Notes under the pieces: model-generated
What the model was told of the DNA's origin: nothing
The model's database searches: none
The model's input: only the letters and a program-made list of their open reading frames with translations
Shown: in pieces, positions 51,219 through 60,785 of the stretch
Numbering within the stretch: the first letter of the stretch is position 1
Layout of the letters: every line of letters starts with the position of its first letter
Program-made: the position numbers and the translations under genes
Source: [Bacillus] enclensis
Lineage (GTDB): Bacteria > Bacillota > Bacilli > Bacillales > Bacillaceae_B
Direction of reading: 5' to 3'
DNA length: 64,000 bases
Assembly: GCF_001456935.1 (NCBI RefSeq)
Contig: NZ_KQ758487.1
Span: forward strand, 51,070-115,069

Positions 51219-52742
51219 ATGAAACAGGCTACACGAGTATTTTGGTATTCACTATTTATTACTTTGATCGTTGTCATTTGGGGATCTGTTGCTCCAAAAC
51301 ATCTGGAAAAAATCACGGCTGCATTCACACAGGGAATCCTGGATAAATTCGGCTGGTTTTATTTGCTTATTGTCATTGCCATTTTACTTTTCTGCGTATA
51401 TTTAATGTTTTCGCGTTACGGGAAAATCAGGCTCGGCAAGCATGGAGAAAAACCTGAGTTCAGCAACTCTTCATGGTTTGCCATGCTGTTCAGTGCAGGA
51501 ATGGGGATGGGGCTTGTCTTCTGGACGACGGCAGAACCAATATCCCATGCGTTCAAAAGCAGTCCGGCAGCAGAGCTGGGGACGGATGCTGCGGTTAGGG
51601 ACGCGCTTAAATATTCCTTTTTTCACTGGGGAATCCACGCCTGGGCGGTCTACGGCATTGTTGCGCTGGTATTGGCCTACTTTAAATTCAACCGCGGGGC
51701 ACCTGGATTAATCAGTGCCACGCTCACCCCTTTATTCGGCGAGAAACGTATGAGGGGTCCATTGGGGAAAGGGATTGATGTGCTTGCTGTATTTGCGACG
51801 GTTGTCGGTGTTGCCGCTACCCTTGGGTTCGGATCCGCACAGATAACAGGAGGGCTTTCCTTTTTATTCGGCACCCCCAACAATTTCACTGTACAGCTGA
51901 TTGTATTGGCGGTTTCCACCGTTTTATTCATCTGGTCTGCATGGTCAGGCATCGGGAAAGGGATCAAATATTTGAGTAATATCAATATGGGCCTTGCTGC
52001 ATTCCTGCTAGTTCTATTATTCATCGTCGGACCGACCATGCTGATTTTGAACATGTTTACGAATACGCTGGGCAATTACGCTGCCGATTTCTTCAAAATG
52101 AGCCTGCGCATCGCACCGATGGATGCCGAAGGACGGACGTGGATCAATGGCTGGACCATTTTCTACTGGGCCTGGTGGATCTCCTGGGCGCCTTTCGTCG
52201 GCATATTCATTGCGCGGATATCAAGGGGCCGGACAATCAAAGAGTTTTTATTCGGCGTTCTATTGCTCCCTTCCCTCGTATGCTTCATTTTCTTCTCTGT
52301 ATTCGGGGTTTCCGCCCTACGTTTAGAGAATCTTGGGATCGCGACCATCTCTAAGTTAAGCCTTGAGACCTCGACATTCGGGACGCTTGCTGAATATCCG
52401 CTCGGAACCTTTATGTCCATCATTACGATTTTTGTCATCGCCATTTTCTTCATCACTTCCGCGGATTCCGCTACCTTTGTATTGGGCATGCTCAGTACCG
52501 ACGGCCGTTTGAATCCGGGAAATCAGGTCAAGATTTCTTGGGGATTGATTCAATCGATGATGGCGGCAGCTGTCGTTTACTTTGGGGGCACCCAGGGACT
52601 GCAGAATATGCTGATCATCGCAGCTCTTCCTTTTGCCCTGGTCATCATCCTGATGGGAGTCTCTTTTTACAAAGACATACGATCGGAATTAAGGTCCAAG
52701 TCACATGATCAAAAACATCAAGCATTGAAAAAAGGCAGCTGA
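51219..52742 (+). CDS. opuD: BCCT-family glycine betaine transporter (OpuD-like)
   Basis: Na+-coupled uptake of betaine-type osmolytes for osmoprotection. It has 507 residues (B. subtilis OpuD 512) and 12 helices. Seen are the Gly-rich stretch MLFSAGMGMGLVFWTTAEPI, the aromatic substrate-box helix TIFYWAWWISWAPFVGIFIARI, and the family signature FFITSADSATFVLGML. No CBS or long C-terminal domain. GAGAGGTGAC gives the start. The substrate is inferred from family. About 250 bases upstream after the tRNA show no recognised RNA element. Confidence 0.9.
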   Translation: MKQATRVFWYSLFITLIVVIWGSVAPKHLEKITAAFTQGILDKFGWFYLLIVIAILLFCVYLMFSRYGKIRLGKHGEKPEFSNSSWFAMLFSAGMGMGLVFWTTAEPISHAFKSSPAAELGTDAAVRDALKYSFFHWGIHAWAVYGIVALVLAYFKFNRGAPGLISATLTPLFGEKRMRGPLGKGIDVLAVFATVVGVAATLGFGSAQITGGLSFLFGTPNNFTVQLIVLAVSTVLFIWSAWSGIGKGIKYLSNINMGLAAFLLVLLFIVGPTMLILNMFTNTLGNYAADFFKMSLRIAPMDAEGRTWINGWTIFYWAWWISWAPFVGIFIARISRGRTIKEFLFGVLLLPSLVCFIFFSVFGVSALRLENLGIATISKLSLETSTFGTLAEYPLGTFMSIITIFVIAIFFITSADSATFVLGMLSTDGRLNPGNQVKISWGLIQSMMAAAVVYFGGTQGLQNMLIIAALPFALVIILMGVSFYKDIRSELRSKSHDQKHQALKKGS

Positions 52743-52761
52743 TCTCAGCTGTCTTCTTTTA
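52735..52761 (+). terminator. Terminator of the BCCT transporter gene
   Basis: GGCAGCTG and CAGCTGTC form the stem around ATCT, followed by TTCTTTT; it overlaps the stop codon. Confidence 0.75.
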
Positions 52762-52862
52762 TGGTGCACCGGATATTGTTCACAAAGATTTCCTTTTATT
52801 AAAAATCCGTTTGATGTTATAGTAGGAAAATATATTTTCTACTATAGAAGGGGTTTCTATTA

Positions 52863-53684
52863 ATGAATTATAAAATGATCGTTCTTGATTTAGATGATAC
52901 ACTGCTTCGGGATGACCAGACGATTTCCGGACGCACCAAAAAAGCACTGATGACAGCTCAGGAGAACGGTGTGAAGGTGGTCCTCGCATCTGGCAGGCCG
53001 ACCTATGGTATGCGCAGGGTGGCGGAAGAACTGAAACTGAATGAGTTTGGAAGCTATATTTTATCCTTTAATGGATCCGTGATCATCAATTGCAGTACGG
53101 ATGACGAAATTTACAGCCGCTCATTATCTGCTGAAACAGCCCACCGTTTATATGATTTAAGCAAACGTGAAGGCGTCGGGATCCTGACGTATTCTGATGA
53201 TGCGATCCTTGTAGAGGAACCGAATGAATTTGCAGAGATCGAAAGCAGGCTGACCGGGCTTCCGGTGCAGGTGGTACCTGATTTCAAAGAAGCGGTTGCC
53301 GGACCGGTCGTCAAGGCCCTTATGCTGAAAGAAGCGGAACGACTGGTGGAAGTGGAGAAGAAGCTTCAGGAGGAATTGGACGGCCAACTTTGTGTCATGC
53401 GCTCAAAACCATTCTTTCTCGAGTTTACGCAGCTTGGAGTGACAAAAGGCGCTAGCCTGGATTATCTGATCAAACCCCTTGGTATCACCAGGGAAGAAGT
53501 CATCGCAATCGGAGACAGCTATAATGATCTGGCTATGATTGAATTCGCCGGGCTGGGTGTCGCGATGGGCAATGCGCCGGAAGACATAAAGAAGAAAGCC
53601 GATCATGTCACATCTTCCAATATGGAAGACGGCGTAGCTGAAGTTGTGGAAAAATTTGTGTTGAAGGAATTGACCCGGGTTTAA
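52863..53684 (+). CDS. Cof-type HAD phosphatase
   Basis: A phosphatase of the HAD superfamily, class IIB, on small phosphorylated metabolites. It has 273 residues. Motif I is LDLDDTLLRDD (nucleophile Asp), motif II LASGRPTYG, motif III Lys in VTKGASLDYL, and motif IV AIGDSYNDLAMIEFAG. The cap domain lies between about 85 and 190. It is similar to B. subtilis YkrA/YxeH-type paralogues, which cannot be told apart by eye. The gene is monocistronic. Confidence 0.9.
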   Translation: MNYKMIVLDLDDTLLRDDQTISGRTKKALMTAQENGVKVVLASGRPTYGMRRVAEELKLNEFGSYILSFNGSVIINCSTDDEIYSRSLSAETAHRLYDLSKREGVGILTYSDDAILVEEPNEFAEIESRLTGLPVQVVPDFKEAVAGPVVKALMLKEAERLVEVEKKLQEELDGQLCVMRSKPFFLEFTQLGVTKGASLDYLIKPLGITREEVIAIGDSYNDLAMIEFAGLGVAMGNAPEDIKKKADHVTSSNMEDGVAEVVEKFVLKELTRV

Positions 53685-53694
53685 GTGTACGATG

Positions 53695-53728
53695 AAAGAT
53701 TGAAGTGTGAAGTCTTCAATCTTTTTTT
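53695..53728 (+). terminator. Terminator of the HAD phosphatase gene
   Basis: AAAGATTGAAG pairs perfectly with CTTCAATCTTT around an 8-base loop, followed by T. Confidence 0.92.
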
Positions 53729-54015
53729 GTAAAAAGCTTTACATTTGGTTAATTTTACATTTACATTCCAGGTTTACAGGCGGTATAGATGAGGGAAAGA
53801 GATAAAGGATAAAAACAAAAGAAACATCTTTCTTGTATTTATTTACAATTCATGTAACTGCAGCCACGTATCTAAATTGTATTTCATTTCGAAATTACGT
53901 AACAACCCTTGTCATTATCGTATTCCCCTATAGAAGCCAACTATTTTTGTCGAATCACGGTGAAATCTTTTTGTTACGAATCACACCAAAATGTTATACA
54001 GCTGAAATTAATTTC

Positions 54016-54024
54016 TGTTATAAT
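54016..54024 (+). promoter_or_regulatory. Extended -10 promoter of the LtaS-type gene
   Basis: TGTTATAAT, without a strong -35. The gap 53729-54101 is AT-rich and holds no gene; a GTAAC-N15-CGTA pair at 53899-53922 is only a weak ECF-like candidate. Confidence 0.5.
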
Positions 54025-54101
54025 ACTTTCTGTTGACTCAATCTGATTTACAAAAACTACAAATTAACTTTACTAAATTTTAATAATAAAGGTGATGAAG
54101 C

Positions 54102-56108
54102 ATGAACTTCTTTAAGAACCGTTTCAATGACATGCGCAGTGAGATGCGTGCTGGGAAGTTGACTTTCTTCTTTACAGTCGTCATTCTATTCTGGTTAAAA
54201 ACGTATGCTGTCTATTTAGCGGAATTCAATCTTGGCATCCAAAATGCCATGCAGCAATTTTTGTTATTCTTTAATCCGCTGAGTTCAGCACTATTTTTCT
54301 TTGGTATAGCACTCTTTTGGAAAGGCAGAGGGCGATACATTGCATTTATCGTCATTAATTTATTGATGTCTTTCATTCTATATGCAAACGTCGTGTATTA
54401 TCGTTTCTTTAATGATTTCATTACAGTGCCGGTTCTTTTGCAGGCGAAAACGAATAACGGACTTGGAGGCAGTGCACTCGAGCTGATCAATCCTCTTGAT
54501 ATCCTTTACTTCCTTGATCTGTTCATCATCATTGGACTTGTGATCGCCAAGAAAGTGAAGCCTCAGGAAAAATTGCGCTTCCGTGCAGTGTTTGCAGTCA
54601 TGACATCAGCGGTGCTTGTGTTCCTGTTGAACCTTGGACTTGCGAATATTGACCGCCCGGAGTTATTGACACGCAGCTTTGACCGTAACTATCTTGTAAA
54701 ATATTTAGGTACAACTAACTTCACGATTTATGATGTCGTCCAGAACTCTAAGACACATGCCAAGCGTGCCATGGCCGACAGCAATGAAGTATCAGAAGTG
54801 GAAAACTTCGTAAAAGCGAATAAAGTCGCTCCAAACCCAGAGGCATTTGGAAAAGCCGAAGGGAAAAACGTTATCTATATTTCAATGGAATCCCTGCAGT
54901 CGTTCATGATTGGAAGAGAGCTGAATGGCGAAGAGGTCACTCCATTCCTGAACTCATTGGTTGAAGATCAAAATGCCATGTATTTTGATAATTTCTTCCA
55001 TCAAACAGGACAGGGAAAAACATCCGATGCGGAATTTATCCTTGAAAATTCATTATATCCACTTCCTCAGGGAGCAGTGTTCATGACACACGCAAACAAC
55101 ACGTATCAATCTGCCCCTGCTTTATTAAAGGATAAAGGGTACACTTCTGCGACGTTCCACGGTAATTACAAGACGTTCTGGAACCGTTCAGAGATGTACC
55201 GCTCTATGGGATATGATAAATTCTTTGATGCAACATACTATGATATGAACAATCCGGAAGAACAGCTTCCTTACGGTCTAAAGGATGGCCCGTTCTTCAA
55301 GGAATCAATGCCTATGCTGGAAAGTCTGAAACAGCCGTTCTATGCGAAGTTCATTTCGTTATCCAACCACTTCCCATTCGACCGTCATGAAGAAGATGCC
55401 AACTTTGGTACAGCTGACACGCATGATGGTGTAGTGAACCGTTATTTCCAAACTGCTCACTACATGGATAAACAGTTGGAGAACTTTGTGAACGACCTGA
55501 AAGAAAAAGGTCTTTATGATAATACAATGATAGTCCTATACGGAGACCACTATGGTATTTCTGATAATCATAATAAAGCGATGTCTGAAATACTTGGCAA
55601 AGAAGTCGGTCCTTATGAAAGTGCACAGCTTCAACGAGTGCCGTTGTTCATCCTGAACTCCGGTGCAAAAGGTGGAGTCAACCATACCTACGGCGGCCAA
55701 ATCGATATTCGCCCAACGGTTATGCACCTTCTTGGAGTGGACACGAAGGACTATCTAAGCTTTGGTCAGGACCTGCTTTCTAAAGAACGCAAGCAAATCG
55801 TTCCTTTCCGTAATGGTGATGTCATTTCTGACAAGTATTCAAACATCAAAGGTGTCTGCTATGATAACGAAACAGGCAAGCCGGTTGAAGAAGGTAATGA
55901 AGAAGCCAAAAAGGCTTGTGAAGCTATGAGTAAAGATGCTCAGAAGCGTCTCGAGCTATCAGACAAAGTAATCTATGAAGATTTATTGCGCTTCTATGAA
56001 CCGGAAGGATATACACCGATCGATCGTAAAGATTATCAGTATGTCAATCCTAATCCGAAAAGCTCAGAAAATCCTGAAGCACAGCAGCATGAAGAAAATC
56101 ACGAATAA
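54102..56108 (+). CDS. Lipoteichoic acid synthase family protein (LtaS type)
   Basis: Polymerises glycerol-phosphate from phosphatidylglycerol onto the LTA anchor outside the membrane. It has 668 residues. Five transmembrane helices lie in 1-180, then a linker with a likely signal-peptidase site near 220-225 (AKRAMADS), then an extracellular sulfatase-type domain. The metal ligand and nucleophile are visible as Glu263 (YISMESLQS) and Thr307 (TGQGKTSDAE); YGDHYG gives the later Asp/His ligands. The acidic C-terminus ends EAQQHEENHE. B. subtilis has four paralogues (LtaS, YfnI, YqgS, YvgJ) and I cannot decide among them. Confidence 0.92.
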   Translation: MNFFKNRFNDMRSEMRAGKLTFFFTVVILFWLKTYAVYLAEFNLGIQNAMQQFLLFFNPLSSALFFFGIALFWKGRGRYIAFIVINLLMSFILYANVVYYRFFNDFITVPVLLQAKTNNGLGGSALELINPLDILYFLDLFIIIGLVIAKKVKPQEKLRFRAVFAVMTSAVLVFLLNLGLANIDRPELLTRSFDRNYLVKYLGTTNFTIYDVVQNSKTHAKRAMADSNEVSEVENFVKANKVAPNPEAFGKAEGKNVIYISMESLQSFMIGRELNGEEVTPFLNSLVEDQNAMYFDNFFHQTGQGKTSDAEFILENSLYPLPQGAVFMTHANNTYQSAPALLKDKGYTSATFHGNYKTFWNRSEMYRSMGYDKFFDATYYDMNNPEEQLPYGLKDGPFFKESMPMLESLKQPFYAKFISLSNHFPFDRHEEDANFGTADTHDGVVNRYFQTAHYMDKQLENFVNDLKEKGLYDNTMIVLYGDHYGISDNHNKAMSEILGKEVGPYESAQLQRVPLFILNSGAKGGVNHTYGGQIDIRPTVMHLLGVDTKDYLSFGQDLLSKERKQIVPFRNGDVISDKYSNIKGVCYDNETGKPVEEGNEEAKKACEAMSKDAQKRLELSDKVIYEDLLRFYEPEGYTPIDRKDYQYVNPNPKSSENPEAQQHEENHE

Positions 56109-56121
56109 TAGTGTTTGATAT

Positions 56122-56159
56122 AAAGCCAGTTCCGGGTTGTTCCCGGGGCTGGCTTTTTT
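56122..56159 (+). terminator. Terminator of the LtaS-type gene
   Basis: AAAGCCAG pairs with CTGGCTTT, with an inner CCGGG/CCCGG stem, followed by T. Confidence 0.92.
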
Positions 56160-56258
56160 AGTGTTAGTGGATGATGGTTCGTCCTGAACCGCAGTAATCC
56201 ATTGTGGATGTTTTTGAGTGTTTTGTGATTGTTTTTGAATGAAAATGATAGATAATGA

Positions 56259-56287
56259 TTGATTTCTGAAAACGTTCTCATTATAAT
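56259..56287 (+). promoter_or_regulatory. fru operon promoter with cre between -35 and -10
   Basis: -35 TTGATT at 56259-56264, a 17-base spacer, -10 TATAAT at 56282-56287. The perfect cre TGAAAACGTTCTCA occupies 56267-56280, exactly inside the spacer, so CcpA binding should block RNA polymerase. Confidence 0.88.
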
Positions 56288-56317
56288 AAGGGTAACAAAG
56301 AGTTGCAGGAGGAGCTT

Positions 56318-57070
56318 ATGCTTACTGAAGAACGGCATCGAATCATTATAGACTTGCTGAAAGACAAGGAAACCGTAAAAATTTATGAGATCGCTGAATT
56401 GACAGAAGCATCCGAATCAACGATCCGCCGGGATCTGACCCAGCTTGAACAAGAAAAGTATTTAAAAAGGGTTCACGGGGGAGCTTCAAGGCTGCAAGGA
56501 AAGTTGAAGGAGCTGACTGTTTCTGAGAAAACATCCAAAAGCCTTCATGAAAAAAACGTGATCGGACGTTTTGCTGCAGGACTTGCGGAAGAAGGGGATT
56601 GCATATTTCTTGATGCAGGAACCACGACACTCGGTATGATTGAATTTCTTCCTCAGGTTGACATCGTGATTGTGACAAACGGGTTGACTCATGTGGATGC
56701 CCTGCTCCAAAAAGGATTCAAGACGTACCTCATCGGAGGGAACGTGAAGCCGACAACGAAAGCGATGATAGGAAGCGGAGCCATTGAAGCTCTTCAGAAG
56801 TACCGTTTTGATAAAGCGTTTCTTGGAACGAATGGGATCCATCCGCAATACGGATTTACTACACCTGACCCTGAAGAAGCGCAAGTGAAGAAGACGGCCA
56901 TCGAACTTTCGAGAGAAGCGTTTGTGCTGGCTGACGATTCTAAATTAGGTGAAATCGCGTTCAGCAAAATAGCTGATTTAAATGAAGCGGTTGTCATCAC
57001 AAATAGGAGCGGAGACGAACCAGACCCGGCTTATATGGAAAAAACGACAGTAAAGGTTGTGACAACATGA
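56318..57070 (+). CDS. fruR: DeoR-family fructose operon regulator (FruR)
   Basis: A 250-residue repressor of the fructose operon, responsive to a fructose phosphate. The N-terminal DeoR HTH (ERHRIIIDLLKDKETVKIYE, then LTEASESTIRRDLTQLEQE) is followed by a DeoRC sugar-phosphate domain with FLDAGTTTLGMIEFLP and LIGGNVKPTTKAMIG. GCAGGAGGAGC gives ATG 56318. It overlaps fruK by four bases (ATGA). Confidence 0.93.
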   Translation: MLTEERHRIIIDLLKDKETVKIYEIAELTEASESTIRRDLTQLEQEKYLKRVHGGASRLQGKLKELTVSEKTSKSLHEKNVIGRFAAGLAEEGDCIFLDAGTTTLGMIEFLPQVDIVIVTNGLTHVDALLQKGFKTYLIGGNVKPTTKAMIGSGAIEALQKYRFDKAFLGTNGIHPQYGFTTPDPEEAQVKKTAIELSREAFVLADDSKLGEIAFSKIADLNEAVVITNRSGDEPDPAYMEKTTVKVVTT

Positions 57071-57978
57071 TATACACATTAACCCTGAATCCATCAGTTG
57101 ATTATATTATGGAGCTTGACCAGTTCACTAAAGGAGGATTGAACCGGTCGACGAAAGAAAATGCTCTTCCCGGCGGAAAAGGAATAAATGTCTCACGGGT
57201 CCTCCATGTCCTGGATGTGAAAAGCACGGCATTAGGATTTGCTGGGGGATTCACTGGGGAATTCATCAAGCAGTTTTTAAAAAATGAGCAGATTGAAGCT
57301 GAATTTGTGGAAGTGGATGAAACCTCCAGGATCAATGTGAAGGTGAAGGCTGAAGATGAAACGGAAATAAACGGAAACGGCCCGTCCATTACAAAGGAGC
57401 AGCTGAACCGTCTTCTCAGTAGGATTTCGACTTTATCAAAGGATGATACCCTCGTACTTGCCGGGAGTATTCCTGCTTCCGTCCCTGAATCCTTTTATCA
57501 GGAAGCTGCTTCACTCTGCGGGAAGCGGGAAGCGCGGATTGTCATCGATGCTGAAAAGAAATTGATCGCACCTGTCCTTTCCTTGAAACCGTTCTTGATC
57601 AAGCCTAATCATCATGAATTGGGGGAAATGTTCGGAGTAGAGATCAATTCTGTTGAGGATGCAGTCTTTTACGGAAAGAAACTGAAAGAAAAAGGACCGG
57701 AAAATGTGATTGTATCCATGGCGGAAAAAGGTGCCCTCCTGTTATCCGGGAAGGACGTATATCAAGCGTCCGTCCCGGACGGAGAGCTAAAAAGTTCAGT
57801 AGGGGCAGGGGACTCAACCGTAGCAGGATTCCTCGCTGGACTTTCGAAGGGATACAGTATGGAGGACTCATTCCGGCTTGGGACGGCGGCTGGTTCTGCG
57901 ACGGCTTTTTCCATAGGTCTTTGTGATGCAAATAAAGTTAACGACTTATACAAACAAATTGAAATCAGTAAAAGATAA
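57067..57978 (+). CDS. fruK: 1-Phosphofructokinase (FruK)
   Basis: Phosphorylates fructose 1-phosphate to fructose 1,6-bisphosphate. A PfkB-family sugar kinase of 303 residues. Seen are TLNPSVDYIMELDQF, PGGKGINVSRVLHVLD (substrate loop) and the C-terminal anion-hole motif SSVGAGDSTVAGFLAG with the catalytic Asp. It is the second gene of the fru operon, 15 bases before fruA. Confidence 0.95.
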   Translation: MIYTLTLNPSVDYIMELDQFTKGGLNRSTKENALPGGKGINVSRVLHVLDVKSTALGFAGGFTGEFIKQFLKNEQIEAEFVEVDETSRINVKVKAEDETEINGNGPSITKEQLNRLLSRISTLSKDDTLVLAGSIPASVPESFYQEAASLCGKREARIVIDAEKKLIAPVLSLKPFLIKPNHHELGEMFGVEINSVEDAVFYGKKLKEKGPENVIVSMAEKGALLLSGKDVYQASVPDGELKSSVGAGDSTVAGFLAGLSKGYSMEDSFRLGTAAGSATAFSIGLCDANKVNDLYKQIEISKR

Positions 57979-57993
57979 AAGGGAGGAAGTACA

Positions 57994-59874
57994 ATGCGTA
58001 TAACAGAGCTTTTAAGAAAAGAGACAATCGCATTGAATCTGAAAGCATCATCCAAAGGGACCGTCATTGATGAACTTGTTTCCGTCCTGGATAAGAGTGG
58101 GAAACTACAGGATGCGGAGGAATTCAAAAAAGCGATTCTCAATCGGGAATCACAAAGTACGACAGGGATCGGGGAAGGGATCGCCATCCCCCATGCGAAA
58201 ACATCTGCAGTAAAGTCGCCGGCTATTGCCTTCGGGAAATCGGCTGACGGAGTCGATTATGAGTCCCTGGACGGGGCACCGGCACATCTGTTCTTCATGA
58301 TTGCTGCAACCGAGGGAGCCAATCAGACTCACTTGGAAGCGCTAAGCCGCCTGTCATCCATGTTGATGGACGAGGACGTACGGAAATCACTGGTGAATGC
58401 TTCTTCAGAGGAAGAAGTATTGGAAATTATCAACTTGCATGATAAAGAGGATGAAGAGGAAACTGTGTCGGAAGAGTCTTCCTCAGAGGAAGGGCAGGTG
58501 CTCGCTGTAACTGCGTGCCCTACCGGCATCGCCCACACCTACATGGCAGCGGATGCCCTGAAAGCAAAGGCGAAAGAACTTGGTATCAAACTCAAGGTTG
58601 AAACAAATGGTTCAGGCGGAGCAAAGAATGTGCTGACTGCAGCCGAAATTGAAAGCGCTGCAGCCATCATTGTCGCAGCAGATACGAAAGTTGAGATGAA
58701 TCGGTTTAAAGGTAAGCCTGTCATCGAAGTCCCTGTGGCAGAAGCAATCAGAAAACCGAAAGACCTGCTGGAAAAAGCAGTGGAAAAAGATGCACCATTA
58801 TACAGTGGAAGCAAGGGCTCAGAAGATCAAGAGGAGCAGGGTGCTGAGAAAAAGAAACGCACAGGCTTCTTCTATAAGCATTTGATGAACGGTGTATCCA
58901 ATATGCTTCCGTTTGTTGTCGGCGGAGGAATTCTGATCGCGATTTCGTTCCTTTTCGGCATTCAATCTGCGAATCCGGATTCTCCACAATACAATGAATT
59001 TGCAGCCATTTTAAATAAAATAGGCGGAGAGAATGCATTTTACCTGATGGTTCCGGTTCTAGCAGGGTTCATTGCCATGAGCATTGCAGACCGTCCTGGC
59101 TTCGCGCCGGGTATGGTCGGGGGTCTGATTGCCGCGACTGGTCAGAGTGGATTTCTGGGAGGAATCATTGCCGGTTTCCTTGCAGGTTATGTTGTCGTTG
59201 GAATCAAGCGATTAACGAAGAATTTCCCAGCCGCGCTTGAAGGCATTAAACCCGTTTTGATTTATCCGTTGTTCGGGATTTTCATTACCGGTTTCATTAT
59301 GCTCCAGTTCCTTGTTGAGCCGCTGAGTACAGTGAACAGCGGGATCCAGAACTGGCTGGATGGACTGGGCACAGGAAACCTGGTATTACTTGGTTTGATC
59401 CTTGGCGGAATGATGGCGGTTGATATGGGTGGACCAATCAATAAGGCCGCATTCACATTCGGAATCGCGATGATCGAAGGAGGAAACCTTGCACCACACG
59501 CAGCGATTATGGCGGGCGGTATGGTTCCTCCGCTTGGATTGGCGCTTGCCACTACATTCTTTAAAGGCAAATTTAAAGATAATGAAAGAAAAGCAGGGAT
59601 TGCAGCCTACTTCATGGGAGCATCCTTTATCACGGAAGGGGCGATCCCGTTTGCAGCGGCAGATCCTTTCAGGGTCATCCCTTCGATTGTGACTGGTTCC
59701 GCAGTTGCCGGAGCCCTGACGATGGCCTTTGGCATCGGACTGCCTGCCCCGCACGGAGGACTATTCGTCTTCCCGGTCGTAGAAGGTAATCCGTTCCTTT
59801 ACCTGGTGGCTGTGCTGGTTGGTTCAGTCATTACGGCCTTGATGGTTGGTTTCTTGAAGAAGCCTGTAAAATAA
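57994..59874 (+). CDS. fruA: PTS fructose-specific enzyme IIABC (FruA)
   Basis: Takes up fructose and phosphorylates it to fructose 1-phosphate. It has 626 residues in order A-B-C: IIA with phospho-His67 (GIAIPHAKT), an acidic linker at about 150-168, IIB with phospho-Cys175 (AVTACPTGIAHTYMAADAL), and a membrane IIC from about 290 (YKHLMNGVSNMLPFVVGGG) with about nine helices and the GAIPFAAADP loop. AAGGGAGGAAG gives the start. Confidence 0.95.
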   Translation: MRITELLRKETIALNLKASSKGTVIDELVSVLDKSGKLQDAEEFKKAILNRESQSTTGIGEGIAIPHAKTSAVKSPAIAFGKSADGVDYESLDGAPAHLFFMIAATEGANQTHLEALSRLSSMLMDEDVRKSLVNASSEEEVLEIINLHDKEDEEETVSEESSSEEGQVLAVTACPTGIAHTYMAADALKAKAKELGIKLKVETNGSGGAKNVLTAAEIESAAAIIVAADTKVEMNRFKGKPVIEVPVAEAIRKPKDLLEKAVEKDAPLYSGSKGSEDQEEQGAEKKKRTGFFYKHLMNGVSNMLPFVVGGGILIAISFLFGIQSANPDSPQYNEFAAILNKIGGENAFYLMVPVLAGFIAMSIADRPGFAPGMVGGLIAATGQSGFLGGIIAGFLAGYVVVGIKRLTKNFPAALEGIKPVLIYPLFGIFITGFIMLQFLVEPLSTVNSGIQNWLDGLGTGNLVLLGLILGGMMAVDMGGPINKAAFTFGIAMIEGGNLAPHAAIMAGGMVPPLGLALATTFFKGKFKDNERKAGIAAYFMGASFITEGAIPFAAADPFRVIPSIVTGSAVAGALTMAFGIGLPAPHGGLFVFPVVEGNPFLYLVAVLVGSVITALMVGFLKKPVK

Positions 59875-59886
59875 TATGAACATGTG

Positions 59887-59918
59887 CCAGGTGACGTTTG
59901 TCGCCTGGTTTTTGTTTT
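59887..59918 (+). terminator. Terminator of the fru operon
   Basis: CCAGG and CCTGG with inner GAC/GTC form the stem with one mismatch, followed by TTTTTG. Confidence 0.8.
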
Positions 59919-60017
59919 TGAAAGACGATTCAGCGCCGCCTCCAAAATGAAGGGTTTTAAAATTTGCGTTTCAGGTTAAAAGTATACGTAATAGAAGAAA
60001 GTGAAAAGGGGACGCTT

Positions 60018-60752
60018 ATGGACTATTTCGAATGGGTGCCGGAACTTCCGGACGAGTATGAAACTTCCTTGATCCGCATCATGCTTATTGTGATTCTGAG
60101 CGGTCTGATCGGGATTGAGAGGGAATCGAAGAATCACCCGGCCGGACTGCGGACGCATATCCTTGTTGGTGTAGGGTCTTGTTTATTGATGCTGGTTTCA
60201 TTATATGGTTTTGAACCTTTCCTGGAGGAGCACCCGGAACTGGTGGGGTTCGATCCAAGCCGTATCCCGTCTTATGTTATCTCAGGGATCGGTTTCCTCG
60301 GTGCAGGAACAATCATGGTGCATGGAGGGGTGACGGTCAGGGGACTGACTACCGCAGCGAGCATCTGGGTTGTGGCGGGACTCGGACTAGTTGTAGGGAT
60401 CGGTATGTATTATGAAGCGATATTTACAACTTTGATTATCGTCATGACCTTATTTTTCTTAAATAAATTTGAAATGTTCTATAAAGAAAGAGTCAGGCAT
60501 AAGAAACTCCTGCTTCTAAGCCTTGTTGTGAAAAAAGGTGAAGGGAATATCACTGCCATCAATGAGGCGATCACCAGCCACGGCATTGAAATCACACAGT
60601 ATCAAATCGAGGACGACGATGACCTTAAAGGGCTGGATAGTTTTAAATATTCCCTGCTTATCCTTACCCCTGACATTGTGAACTTCAATGGTGTACTTGA
60701 AGTGGTGAAAAAACTTCATTGCATTGAAAAGATCCAGCTTCATAAAAAATGA
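60018..60752 (+). CDS. MgtC/SapB-family membrane protein, copy 1
   Basis: A 244-residue protein. The MgtC domain (about 18-155) has four to five helices and the signatures LSGLIGIERESKNHPAGLRT, VISGIGFLGAGTIM and VRGLTTAASIWVVAGLGL. The C-terminal cytoplasmic part (about 160-244) looks ACT-like. The family is linked to Mg2+ limitation and control of ATP synthase or transport, but is not itself proven to carry Mg2+. AAAGGGGAC precedes ATG 60018. It is convergent with a paralogue. Confidence 0.9.
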   Translation: MDYFEWVPELPDEYETSLIRIMLIVILSGLIGIERESKNHPAGLRTHILVGVGSCLLMLVSLYGFEPFLEEHPELVGFDPSRIPSYVISGIGFLGAGTIMVHGGVTVRGLTTAASIWVVAGLGLVVGIGMYYEAIFTTLIIVMTLFFLNKFEMFYKERVRHKKLLLLSLVVKKGEGNITAINEAITSHGIEITQYQIEDDDDLKGLDSFKYSLLILTPDIVNFNGVLEVVKKLHCIEKIQLHKK

Positions 60753-60785
60753 CCCCCATGGCTGCCAGGGGGTCATTTTACTTTT
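60743..60785. terminator. Bidirectional terminator between the two MgtC-family genes
   Basis: AAAATGACCCCC and GGGGGTCATTTT form a perfect 12-bp stem. Confidence 0.93.

Noticed and set aside
53899..53922. ECF promoter for the LtaS-type gene (GTAAC-N15-CGTA)
   Set aside because: The spacer is one base short and the -35 is weak; the extended -10 at 54016-54024 is nearer and stronger.
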